64,000 nt of DNA from Leishmania donovani (Eukaryota > Euglenozoa > Kinetoplastea > Trypanosomatida > Trypanosomatidae), in contig NC_018234.1 of assembly GCF_000227135.1 (NCBI RefSeq), positions 298,186 to 362,185 on the forward strand, given 5' to 3'. The notes beneath the pieces were generated by a model. The model saw only the letters and a program-made list of their open reading frames with translations, was not told the DNA's origin and made no database searches. The translations under genes and the position numbers were made by a program. Shown here in pieces: positions 1 to 9,286 of this stretch (the first letter of the stretch is position 1; each line of letters begins with the position of its first letter).

Positions 1-539
1 CACGCGCGCGAGGAAGGGGCGGGTCGCGGACACGGGGGGCCCGCTAGACGCGTGGACCCGATCCGACGCCAGGACGGCTGGCCCTCGCGCGCCAGGGCGT
101 AGCTGCGGCGCAACAGAGGTGGGTGCGCTGCAGCTGTGTATGTGCGTCTTGCTTGCTTGACGTGTTCGTAGTGGCTACGTGGACACGGCTGAAAGGGCGA
201 GAGGTAGAGCAACGTCAAAACAAGAGGCGTCCAGCATTGTAGTCGCAACGCTTGGAGAGCTCCTTCAGCGACAGCGGCGCTTAGGCTTGCATGCGTGTGT
301 GTGGAGTGTGCTGGGCGCATAGCAGCGTACTTGCTCCCAGGGTGCTTGCTTCGCTTTCCTTGTAGTGTGTCTGCTCTACGCACCCGCCCCCTTCCTTTGC
401 TCAACACACACACATATCCTCAGCTTGTGATAACTCAGGGTGCAGTGCTTCCCCTGCCCCCCAACTCTGTCCGGGAGGAAACCGAGTAGACCCCCACACT
501 ACCTCTATCGCTGGAAAGTACCAAACCCCTTCTGGTCGT

Positions 540-960
540 TCCAGTGCCAAGTAGCGGTGATTTCAGAAAGTCATGGCGATGCATCGCTACTGATGTCGAA
601 GGTCAGGACCTGGACGACATTGCGTCGGAGCAACCTGCGACAGTGAGCCCGCTTGCACCATACACAGGGAAAAGTGTCACAGTGACTCGAGCGAATCCCC
701 TACCTCTGGCTCTCACACTGCTCACTGGTGTGGGGAGCCGGAGTGCTACCCCGAGACGGATGCACCAGGTGGCGATTGGCATAATTTGAGCTGCTGTGTT
801 TTGGCCTTCGAGCCAGAGGCTGTGCTGCGATGACTGGGTCGGTGGCCTTCCTGTAACACGTGCGTTCATGGCTGCTTCGCGCCACGCGCTGCTGAGCCTG
901 TGAGAGACCCCAGTAGATCGGAGTGCAGCTCATGCTCTGTGGTAGAAAATGGACACACGT
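540..960. repeat. SIDER-like degenerate retroposon segment (candidate)
   Basis: This stretch lacks the CT/TG bias of its surroundings. It contains a core at about 727-759 (GGTGTGGGGAGCC followed by CTACCCCGAGACGG) that recurs in degenerate form at 34415-34446 and, more weakly, at 25075-25126. Short degenerate retroposons (SIDERs) are abundant in Leishmania intergenic regions and 3' UTRs. Assignment to that family is inference from composition and the shared core; I could not align a consensus. The boundaries are approximate. Confidence 0.4.
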
Positions 961-1342
961 TGAAAACCAAGAAAAAACCAGCGAATCCCTTTTCTGTTGA
1001 ATGCGCACCTATGCGTTTGCTGTAGGCCTCATGCACGTGTACGTGGGTGCCTGCGAATGTGTCTGTGACGGCGCTCTAGATTTGGGCAGAGACTTTGTGG
1101 GGCTCGCCCTCCCCCTTTTCTGATCACCGCGTCCATATCAACCTTCTCAATCTCCCTCTGCGGCCATCATTTTCAAGCTGCTGCTTGGGCTGCGTGCGGC
1201 GAAGGGAGCAAGCACGACACATACGTGCACATGCACAGACGCACCTCCCTCCCCCTCGTCGTGCTTGCGTTCTCAAACGCTCTTCTCTCTCTTTTTTTTT
1301 GCATTTTCAAACATGTTATCGTGAACTAATCACCTCCCCCCT

Positions 1343-1421
1343 CCACAAGCACACGCGCACGCGCACACACACGCGTCCGATCCTCCCTCGCGTGTGTGTG
1401 CGCGTGCGCGTGTGCTTGTGG
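1343..1421. repeat. Perfect 33-bp inverted repeat with 13-nt loop
   Basis: Positions 1343-1375 and 1389-1421 are exact reverse complements over 33 bases, separated by 1376-1388. The arms consist mainly of alternating CA/GC steps, beginning CCACAAGCACACG and ending GTGTGCTTGTGG. As RNA this would form a very stable hairpin in the intergenic part of the polycistronic transcript. The match is read directly from the sequence; its function is unknown. Confidence 0.85.
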
Positions 1422-2280
1422 CTTTTACTTACCTCTCTCTCCCGCTTCGTTATTTCGTTTTTCCTTTGGTGGATGTGTGTGCGCGCGCGTGCTCGTTGTG
1501 GTCTTTGTCTACATCCATGTGTGAGGATGGCGGTGAGGCGATGCTTCGGGGTTGTCATGACCCTCCTCATTCCTCCTCTTCCTCCTCCTCCATGCGGGGA
1601 GGGCTGGGAGCATTCTTAGCGGAGGGTGTGGCCTGTGGCTGAGAGGCGCGATGCTCATGCTGTGGTGCGTGATCGTATGGGACGCACATATGCCTGTGTG
1701 CATGTCCCTGCGTGTGTGTGTGCGTTACATTGAAGGGGCGAGAAATAAACGCACAGCGAAGCGATAACGCGAAGCGGTGCGACGTGGGCGTGTAGGTGTG
1801 TCGGTGCGTGGCGCACCCGTCTCTGTGTGGGCGCTCAGGACGTGTGCGACTTTCTGGGTGTGGAGGGAGGGAAGGGGGGGGGCGTGGTGGATTGAAGGCA
1901 TGCATATTGAGGATGGGGGAGATGTACGGCGACGCGTCGATCTGTGCGCTCGTGGGCAACAAACGGTGCCCTGTCGTGATCTTCGCCTTCGCTCCGACTC
2001 TTTCTCTTCCGCATCCTCCAGTCGCGTTGCCTTTGCCCTTTCCCAGACCCCACCCCACTCCCTGCTCAGGCAATGTGCGCGCACGAGTATGCGGTCTGGC
2101 GTGCGTCTCGGGGTCTCTGCGTCTGTCCTTGCTCTGCAGAGGCAACCTCATCGCCCTCCTCGAACTTCTCACCGTCGCTATCTTGTCCATCGCACTCTCC
2201 ATCGAATTGCCGCACACTTCTCTTGTGCACGTGCGGCTCCCACCCTTTCCAAAGGTGTACACGTGAAGACGCACGCGCAC

Positions 2281-3840
2281 ATGTTTCTCCGGATTCGTGG
2301 CAAGGGCGCTTGCCCAGAGAACTCGCAGGCGTTGGCGATGCACATTCGCGGCTTTCGACACACGCACAGCCCGCCGCCCTCGGATTCCTACTACTCGGTG
2401 CTGCTCCTGCCACCGAGCTCGGAGTCCGCGTCGTCGGCCGTGGATGCGGCAACGAGCACGAAAACGCTTGCCGAACGACCCACAAGAGCGATGCAGCCGT
2501 TCCGCTTCGCGCTTTTCCCGGTGGGCATTCAGGCGGCGACCGACACAGCGGCGCAGGCGCAGTCTATCAAACAGTCGAAGGCAACGAACTCCCCTGGCGA
2601 GGCAGGCGGCGACGCAACAACAGCAGCAGCTGCGCCGACGCTCTCGCCTCTGGAGACAATCGATAAAGAGGCGGCCTGCATGCTGTGGAGGGAGACGTGG
2701 AACTTATACGACATTCTTTACGACGAGGTGCCGCTGTTGCCGTGGGCCGAGGCGGCCGGCGATGAGGCGGCGGCGGCCTTGGTGGAGACAGTGGAGCGGG
2801 AGCTTCGCGAGCTCGCCTCGTCTGACGCGACGGCGGCAACGGCGACAGAGTTGCACTCGCTGGCTTCGTTGTCGGACAAGACGGACGACTTCATGCTCGC
2901 CTCAGCTCGCATGGGTAACCGCCGAGTGGTGGTGTGCTCGCACTACTATTCCTCTGCCGCCCTGCCGAGGAATTCCTTTGACGGCATGGGGAGGCACTGC
3001 GCCTCGGAATCAGCGGCGCCACAGTCGGCAACGTCTCCCGTCTCGATGGAGGGGCCTGTGGTGGTTCTAGACCTTGCCGACTTACCGATTGCGCAAGCCG
3101 GCGGCAAGACAATGGTGAACATCGCCTGGTACACCGCGTTCGCCGCGATGCAGCCGGACAGTGTGCTGCTCCACTGTCGTGCTGTGGTGGTGCGCCTCCC
3201 GTACACGTCGGTTCCGACGTATATGCAAGCTTGTAGTCGCTGCGTCTCACCGACCTCGTCTGCAGCAGCGGCGCCGACCATGGCGGACGCTTTCCGCGAA
3301 ATGGTCGATTTCATTGGCGAGCACATGACCGCCGTTTATCAAGGGATGTTACTGGCGTTGCAAGCCACATCACCTGAGCTGGCAGCGAAGCGCACGGCGG
3401 CACCACCGGTGGTGGTGGTTGGCAGCACACTGGCGGCGCTCAGCGGCTGCCTGGGCTGTTTGCTTGGCATGTCTGCCTCACCGAACATCGATAAGTCCGA
3501 TCCTGTAAGGGTCGTTGTCCTCTACGGCGACCATCTCGGCACGGCAGCTGCGGGCAGCACTGGCACCAGCGGCGAGCACGATGCCGCCGGGGCCTGCAGC
3601 GCACACATGCTGACGCAATACAAGTCCGTTGCTGAGGCCTGCAACTGCCCGGTGGCCTTCGAGACAGTGCGGGTTCCACTGAAGGCGTTGCTCGACGGCG
3701 AGGAAGAGTCGTGGGACGAGTACACACTGCGAGAGAGAGGCCGGCTGAACTTCTGCCCGTGCTGTGGTGACTGCTGTAGCGACAACAAAAACCACGCCGA
3801 CGGGCACGCCCATGTTCACGGCCATGAGGATGACTACTAG
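2281..3840 (+). CDS. Conserved-looking hypothetical protein with Cys/His-rich C-terminus
   Basis: The open frame encodes 519 aa from the ATG at 2281. I do not recognise the family. The first third is Ala/Ser/Thr-rich. The middle is more globular, with hydrophobic strands such as VVVLDLADLPIAQAGGKTMV and VVVVGSTLAALSGCLGC. The last 35 residues contain CPCCGDCC followed by a His-rich run, HADGHAHVHGHEDDY, which suggests metal binding; that is inference. Start choice: a CT-rich stretch ends in an AG at about 2253, making 2281 the first ATG after a likely splice acceptor. ATGs at 2338 and 2491 are plausible alternatives; the one at 2491 opens MQPFRFALFPVG, which already looks coding. The frame stays open upstream to a GTG at 1777, but that part reads as translated UTR. 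Confidence 0.75.
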   Translation: MFLRIRGKGACPENSQALAMHIRGFRHTHSPPPSDSYYSVLLLPPSSESASSAVDAATSTKTLAERPTRAMQPFRFALFPVGIQAATDTAAQAQSIKQSKATNSPGEAGGDATTAAAAPTLSPLETIDKEAACMLWRETWNLYDILYDEVPLLPWAEAAGDEAAAALVETVERELRELASSDATAATATELHSLASLSDKTDDFMLASARMGNRRVVVCSHYYSSAALPRNSFDGMGRHCASESAAPQSATSPVSMEGPVVVLDLADLPIAQAGGKTMVNIAWYTAFAAMQPDSVLLHCRAVVVRLPYTSVPTYMQACSRCVSPTSSAAAAPTMADAFREMVDFIGEHMTAVYQGMLLALQATSPELAAKRTAAPPVVVVGSTLAALSGCLGCLLGMSASPNIDKSDPVRVVVLYGDHLGTAAAGSTGTSGEHDAAGACSAHMLTQYKSVAEACNCPVAFETVRVPLKALLDGEEESWDEYTLRERGRLNFCPCCGDCCSDNKNHADGHAHVHGHEDDY

Positions 3841-5103
3841 AGAGAGTGGGGCGGGCAATTCGTTGGCCCTGTTGCAGTGTGGAGAAGGCACTCGTAGCGC
3901 GTAGCTGCTTGTGTTTGTGCGTGTGTGTGCGCGTGCCTTTTCCGGCGTCGTGGTCGCGTTCGAGGCTAGACGACAACGTCTTCAGCTGAGAGGTGCACTT
4001 CACTCGCACGGTGCGCATCGGACCAGCTGACTGCTCTCACGCTTCCTCTCTGAGTAAAGCTTCTTCATGCTGGCTCGCCGACGGATCGCACTCAAGCCAT
4101 GCGCGCACACATGAGCAGCCGCAGGCGCACCGAGCTGAAGGTTGGTTTCTTCACGTGTGTGCTATCGTGTGGGGATGCCTTCCATACCGCCATCGAGCGC
4201 GGCCGCTCGCCTCGACTCACTCCCTGTTCATTGCGTTCTACCTAATCTTGCGCGCTTCTCAAGGTGTGTGCGTGTCTGTGAGATTATGGCACCGCCCTTT
4301 CTCCTTTTTCATGTGGGGCCCGCGGCTCGACACGGCAGCGCCGCCACGCCCGCGTGACGCACACGAAGAACAATCACTCGCGTGGCCCTCTCAACGCCCC
4401 CCTTCGCCTAAGGCACCAGCACGTGTGACACTATTTCAGCCTTCCCCATCTTTATTCCCGCATCACTTCGCCACGCGCTCACTGCAAGCCGAAAAGACGG
4501 CGTGCTCGCTGCCGACGCGCTCACATACGCAGGAATGATCCAGCCAAGTTTCTTGTCGTGTGCCACGCCAGTTCGCGAACCCACCTCGCTCTCTCGCTCT
4601 CTCTGTGCGTGTGTGTGTGTGCGCTCTGCTTCTCCCGCAGAGGATATGCGAGTGTGTTATGTGCCTCTCCTCTGTGCATGCGTGTCCATTCACAGGGGAC
4701 ACGTACGCACACTCAGTCGCACCCCCAGTCCACAGGCGCAGACCTGGCTTGCTCAATGAAGCTGGCCCTCACGCGGCCTTGGCGTGCGCGTCACTGCCTG
4801 CATCTCTCCTGCACACTCGTTGATCCGAAGAGCGCTCTCGCCTTTCTCCTCGTCCTTCTTTCTGTCTCTCTCTGTGTGTGCGTGTGTCTGGGGACGCGAC
4901 GTGCACTGCGTATGCGGGCGTGGGTGCTACTTTCTCGTGTTCACCGCGCAAAACAGTATTGAGCCCAGCAAACGCTCTTCTCCGGTAGCTTCGCCCACGT
5001 CTCCCCCTTCCCCTGCTCCCCCCCCCAAACCTGCCACCGAGGTTACACACCTACACACAGCAAGCACATACACGACCTCCCCTCCTCCGCGCCGCCTTTC
5101 CGA
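3841..5103. other. Intergenic region between hypothetical gene and SNARE gene
   Basis: No gene is supported. The sequence alternates CT-rich tracts with TG/CA-rich stretches, consistent with a 3' UTR, a polyadenylation region and the next splice acceptor. A long pyrimidine stretch at about 4975-5035 leads to the acceptor used by the next gene. Confidence 0.6.
4975..5060 (+). promoter_or_regulatory. Polypyrimidine tract and trans-splice acceptor for the SNARE gene
   Basis: A CT/C-rich tract with two C runs is followed by CACACAG, with the AG at 5059-5060. This gives a 43-nt leader before the ATG at 5104. The assignment is inferred from the general trypanosomatid rule of a pyrimidine tract followed by the first usable AG. 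Confidence 0.5.
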
Positions 5104-5610
5104 ATGCGCGCAGGGGTGAATGCGAAGCTGGGTGGCGGCAATGAAAGCACGCTGATCGAGCACATGAAGGCTTCCGTGCAGCCGTCCACCGCGGCAGCCG
5201 CGGAGACGCAACGGGCGCCGCAACTTGCAGCTGCCGCGAATCTGCAAAGTGGCTACAGCGGCATCGGCAGCGGCCCCAGCGCAGCGGTGCCGCCGGCCGA
5301 CTCCGCCGTAATCTCCTCCTCGACGACCGCACAGCAGACGCGCGAGAACATCGAGCGCGCGCTTCGCATGAACGAGGCCACGAACAACTCCGGCTACGCT
5401 ACTTTGCAGTCGCTGGGAAAGCAGCGCGAAGTCATCCAGAACAGCCTCAACACGGTAGATTCGACGCACCAACATCTTAGCGACTCCCGCCAGGTAATCC
5501 GCGACATCCGCATGGGCGTGTATAAGGAGTGGCTCATCAAGGGATGCGTCGTTGCGTTTCTGATGCTCCTGATCGTTGTCATTATCTATTCGAAGTTCAT
5601 TCGGAAGTAG
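5104..5610 (+). CDS. Qb-SNARE, Vti1-like, tail-anchored
   Basis: The 168-aa protein ends in a SNARE motif and a membrane anchor. The motif covers roughly residues 85-140 with heptad-spaced hydrophobics. The segment SLGKQREVIQNSLNTVD followed by LSDSRQVIRDIR closely resembles Vti1-type Qb-SNAREs, with Gln107 as the probable zero-layer residue. Residues 143-163 (IKGCVVAFLMLLIVVIIY) form the transmembrane helix, leaving a short luminal tail. Such proteins form four-helix SNARE bundles that drive fusion in the Golgi/endosomal system. The N-terminal 80 residues are Ala/Ser-rich and do not resemble the three-helix Habc-like domain of Vti1, which is usually over 200 aa, so this is a short form. Bos1/membrin-like Qb identity is possible. 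The start is the first ATG after the acceptor at 5060. Confidence 0.8.
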   Translation: MRAGVNAKLGGGNESTLIEHMKASVQPSTAAAAETQRAPQLAAAANLQSGYSGIGSGPSAAVPPADSAVISSSTTAQQTRENIERALRMNEATNNSGYATLQSLGKQREVIQNSLNTVDSTHQHLSDSRQVIRDIRMGVYKEWLIKGCVVAFLMLLIVVIIYSKFIRK

Positions 5611-6721
5611 GAAGGAACGTCACGTTCGCGGCGTGCGCGCGTGTGTGTGAACCCATGCGTGAGCGATGGATAAGTGCGTCCAGGTCTCGGTGAAGGAGAT
5701 GAGGAATACACAGACACGCCGAGCGATGTGTTCTCATGGCGACACGGGCCAGCAGCCAAACCTGCGGAGGTGGAGGAGAGAGAGCAGGCGGCTCACGAAC
5801 TTGCCATTCTCCTGCCACACCATGTGCGCGATGATGATTACGTTATTTTGGTGCAAGCAAGACGCCTTTCCTTCCCTCATCATCGTCATTGCCAGCGTGT
5901 CGCCGCTGTGGCTCTAGACGCCCTGGGCAGTCGAGGCGGTCTCGCTAGCGCCTCCGTCACACAGCCCCATTCCGCAGTGTCAGCGCGCATCAGCATCCTC
6001 ACCGCAACTTGCTCATCGCTCTCGTATTGTTTTTTAGTGCTTCGGCGCATATTTGCTTTCTTCGTGCTCACTGCCTGCCTGCCTTGCTCTCCATGCCTCC
6101 TGGGTCTCTGTATGCCTGCACACATGTGTTTGATGTCTGCTCCTCCTGCGCATGTTGGATGCGGATCTCTTTGGAGCGCTCCGCCCGCACTCCTCGACAC
6201 CCAAGCGCGTGCGCAGGTGTGCGCAGGCATTACACAAGCCAAACACGCAACTGAACAAGCCAAGATGTGTGTGTGTGTGTGTGAGGGCAGAGGGCGCAGT
6301 AGAACGTGAGATCACGCGCCACCGCCCTCTTCGAAAAGAGAGAGTCGAAACTGCCGCACACACCTGCGTGCGTGCGAAGAAGGGCCTATCTCGGTGGGAA
6401 CTACACGTCTCCATCTTTCCTCACCGCGATGCGCATGCATGTGGGTGGGAAGATCATCGCCTCACTCCAATGGCCAACCCCCGCTTCTCCCTCCCTCCCT
6501 GGTCTGCGCTGCTGCCTCCGACTGTCTGTCGCTCTTTCTCTCGTCCCTTCTTTCTCGTTGTTGACACCAAAAACCGAACGCCGCGCATCATCTTTCCGCG
6601 TGCGCCGCTCGCACCCTCGCCGCATCCCGCTGCGCGTGGCTGCACTCCATTTCCTTCCACGTCACAGTGCGACTCACCTGCGTCGTCTTCTCACCCTCTT
6701 CCAAGTCGTCCTATCAGCTTC
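5611..6721. other. Intergenic region between SNARE gene and RPS9
   Basis: No gene is supported. The region holds mixed 3' UTR-like sequence to about 5950, then CT-rich and TG-rich stretches, with a short TG run near 6265-6282. Strong pyrimidine tracts from about 6480 onward lead into the S9 acceptor. Confidence 0.6.
6680..6717 (+). promoter_or_regulatory. Polypyrimidine tract and trans-splice acceptor(s) for RPS9
   Basis: The CT-rich stretch ending TCACCCTCTTCCAAG gives an AG at 6704-6705, and a second AG lies at 6716-6717. Either yields a very short leader (16 or 4 nt) before the ATG at 6722. The first is more plausible. Confidence 0.5.
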
Positions 6722-7294
6722 ATGCGCAACTACAACAACTTCAACCGCGTGTGGAAGGCGCCGCGTCGTCCGTTCGAGAAGGAGCGCCTCGACCGCGAGA
6801 TGAAGCTGTGCGGCCAGTACGGTCTGCGCTGCAAGCGTGAGATCTGGCGTGTGAACATGACGCTGTCCAAGATGCGCCGCACGGCCCGTCTGCTGCTGAC
6901 GCTGCCGGAGAACCACCCCCGCCGTCTGCTTGAGGGCTCCGCCATCATGCGCCGCTGCCACGAGTATGGCTTCCTCGACGAGGAGAAGGACAAGCTGGAT
7001 TACGTGCTGTCGCTGACGGTGCCGGACATTCTCGAGCGCCGCCTGCAGACCATCGTCTTCAAGGCCGGTCTCTCCAAGTCCGTGCACCACGCCCGCGTCC
7101 TGATTCAGCAGCGCCACATCGCCGTCGCCAAGCAGATTGTGACGATCCCGTCCTTCATCGTGCGCGTGAGCAGTGAGCGCCACATCGCCTTTGCTGATGC
7201 TTCGCCGTTCGGCAACGGCCGCCCTGGCCGCGTCAAGCGCGTGCGCGCGAAGGCCGCCAAGCGCCACGCCGGCGGCGGCGATGACGACGAGTAA
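6722..7294 (+). CDS. RPS9: 40S ribosomal protein S9 (uS4 family)
   Basis: The 190-aa product is full length for eukaryotic S9/uS4, a small-subunit protein that binds 18S rRNA and contributes to decoding accuracy. The N-terminus MRNYNNFNRVWKAPRRPF and the core GLRCKREIWRV are typical. The S4 RNA-binding region is present around residues 107-160 (LERRLQTIVFKAGLSKSVHH followed by ARVLIQQRHIAV). The tail is basic and then acidic, ending GGGDDDE. The ATG at 6722 sits 17 nt after a probable splice acceptor. The frame is open upstream to 6152, but that extension is CT-rich UTR and falls outside the family's size. Codon use is strongly biased, as expected for a highly expressed gene. Confidence 0.97.
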   Translation: MRNYNNFNRVWKAPRRPFEKERLDREMKLCGQYGLRCKREIWRVNMTLSKMRRTARLLLTLPENHPRRLLEGSAIMRRCHEYGFLDEEKDKLDYVLSLTVPDILERRLQTIVFKAGLSKSVHHARVLIQQRHIAVAKQIVTIPSFIVRVSSERHIAFADASPFGNGRPGRVKRVRAKAAKRHAGGGDDDE

Positions 7295-8300
7295 ATCGCC
7301 AGTTAGACGAGTGGATGGTTCGTGCCTTTGCCGAGGGAGGAGAGTGGAGAGAAATGCGAGTTGGACAGAATGAACACGCGAGAGGGTCCGTCTAGGGACG
7401 GCGCTCTGAGTGCGACGTGTCTGCGCGACACACGTGAGCGCATCTCTCTCTCTGTCTGTGTGTAGTATGCTTGTCGCTCGTTCTCTCCGCTCTTCAGCTC
7501 CTCCCGCGTCCACCTGTGGCGATGATCCGAAAGGCTGCACTGCCCACGCCGTCGCCGTCGCCGTCGCCGCCGCGCGCCGAGAGACAAGCATGCACCCTAC
7601 CTTCACGGAGCGGCACCGGTTTCCTCGGACTCGCAGGGTGCGAGGGAAAGCCGTTGTCGATGGTGATGGCAATGGACGCTTGCTTGCCGCTGGTGCTGCG
7701 GTGGTGGTGGTGGTGATGTCCGCGATGTCCGTGGTGATGTTGGAGGTGACGTACCGCCCCCTCAACGCACTTCTCCGTCCTTCGTTTTCCGTTTTCTGTT
7801 TGTTCTTTCCCTTCGTTTTCGCCTCTGTTCTAAAATGAAAAAAGAAGAAGTGAGACCTGACGTGCGCACTCACACACGCACTCACATGAAAAGGGGGCAT
7901 GTCGCACCTGCGGCCAAGGGGAAAGGGTACACTTATGTGCGCTTGCGCGCTCGCCCGAGATTGGACGCCCAGCGGGGAAGGGGACAAGGGTCCGCTTGAC
8001 ACGAGCGGGGGGGCTCGCTACACACGCACACAAACCACGAAGCAGGGGTGGTGACGGTGGTGGGGGCAGCAACAACCTCAGTAGTGGACGTTGTGGCGTT
8101 GTGCGTTGGGTGCGTACAGCGAGCGAATCGTGTCCATGGATTTGCCATGCAAAATCCATCGGGACGACAGAGAAGCCGCCCCTCCTTCCTCACGCCTCTC
8201 GCTGCTCTGTCTTCATGGCAACACGCTCGATCGCCATGATGATCCTCACCATGTCTCTCTCCTCTCTCTTTCCCCCCTCCCTCCCTCTTCTCTTCTTCCC

Positions 8301-8341
8301 TACACACCCACACACCCACAACCACACCCACACACCCACAC
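8301..8341. repeat. CACACCC-type minisatellite
   Basis: The tract repeats the unit (A)CACACCC with small variations over about 40 bases. It lies within a pyrimidine-rich intergenic stretch. It resembles simple-sequence drift rather than a telomeric repeat. Confidence 0.7.
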
Positions 8342-8747
8342 GACGTCTGTTGCTGCAGAGTATCGTCGCTGTCAATTTGCATGACAGTATCGGCCCTGCT
8401 TTCCTTTTTTTTTTCGTCATCCCTCTCCTTTCTCGTGCATAATTTCCTGCGTGGGTGCGCTTGCGCGGCTCATCTGTCGGCTGCTTGCCTCCCCTCCCTC
8501 CCCGCCTCCCCCCGACCCTGCGGTCGGTGCTGATGGGCGTTTCCGTTCCTTAATCCCTTACCTGTTTCTTATTACTCGTGCAAGGCAGGTGATTGGATGT
8601 TCGCTGCTTGTCTGCCTTGAAGCGATTCTGCCGTTCTTGCGGGTCGAGGGCACCACCATCGACAGCCTCATCTCCAGCGGTTACATCCTTTTTCGTTCCG
8701 TGCGCGTGTGTGTCTGTGAGCCGCCCTCCCTCCCTCCCTCTGTCTCT

Positions 8748-8798
8748 CACACAACACATACACACAACACACACACACACAACACACACACACACACA
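8748..8798. repeat. CA microsatellite
   Basis: The run consists of CA dinucleotides interrupted by AACAC units over about 50 bases. Such tracts are common in Leishmania intergenic DNA. Confidence 0.8.
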
Positions 8799-9209
8799 GA
8801 CATATACCGTAGGCTCGAGCTCGAGAAGGCGGGCACGGCTGCATCTGTGTGTATACACAACGCTACGCAGAAGATATCAAGCGCACCGTCACGCCTACTC
8901 CAGCACCGCGACATCGCTGGCAGCTGCCACGCCCTCGACCTTCCCGTCTCGCCCCCCCCCCCACTCCTTCCTCCCTCACGCATACATACGAAATCGCATC
9001 GTGCTCCACGAAAGGTGAGTGCAGGGGAGCATCCTGCGGGGAGTTTCAGTGATCCGCAGAAGCAGGCTAAGTCCGCTTGCGCGCGCGTGCGCTCCGTGAA
9101 CAAGCGAATTGCCGGCAACGTGGGATCTGCTGGAATACGCAACGAAAGACGCAAGGAGGGGCCCGGGTCGCGGACCCGCTGCCTCCCTCCTTTCGCGGAG
9201 CCATCGCGG

Positions 9210-9270
9210 CTCTCTTTCTTCATCTTTCCCTCCTTCTTCCCCTTGAGCGCTCTTATTGTTCCTTGAGAAG
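9210..9270 (+). promoter_or_regulatory. Polypyrimidine tract and trans-splice acceptor for the large kinase gene
   Basis: A CT-rich block (TTCTTCATCTTTCCCTCC and onward) is followed by AGs at 9266-9267 and 9269-9270. The first ATG after them is 9287, which sets the kinase start. Confidence 0.5.
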
Positions 9271-9286
9271 GCCTCGGCGCTGGGCC

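Larger units (their letters stand above)
1..2280. other. Non-coding region at window start
   Basis: I see no convincing gene here. Open frames on both strands are short or made of low-complexity TG/CA and CT sequence. Positions 1-130 are very GC-rich and not pyrimidine-biased, and 540-1000 has mixed composition that may be an old retroposon (listed separately). From about 1090 to 2070 the sequence is CT-rich and TG-rich, as is usual for trypanosomatid intergenic DNA, and it holds a perfect inverted repeat at 1343-1421. The region presumably carries the 3' UTR of a gene left of the window and the processing signals for the first gene. Confidence 0.6.
7295..9286. other. Intergenic region between RPS9 and the large kinase gene
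   Basis: No gene is supported. Just after S9 the sequence is mixed. A GTG-rich triplet stretch lies at about 7700-7750, a CACACCC-type minisatellite at 8301-8341 and a CA microsatellite at 8748-8798. CT-rich tracts occur repeatedly from 8250 on. The region presumably holds the S9 3' UTR, its poly(A) sites and the kinase leader. Confidence 0.6.

Noticed and set aside
1777..2280. N-terminal extension of the first hypothetical gene
   Set aside because: It begins with GTG, is CT/TG-derived, and lies upstream of a likely splice acceptor at about 2253.
6674..8002. Reverse-strand open frame antisense to RPS9
   Set aside because: It is open because of the strong codon bias of S9 and GC-rich flanks; no recognisable protein features.
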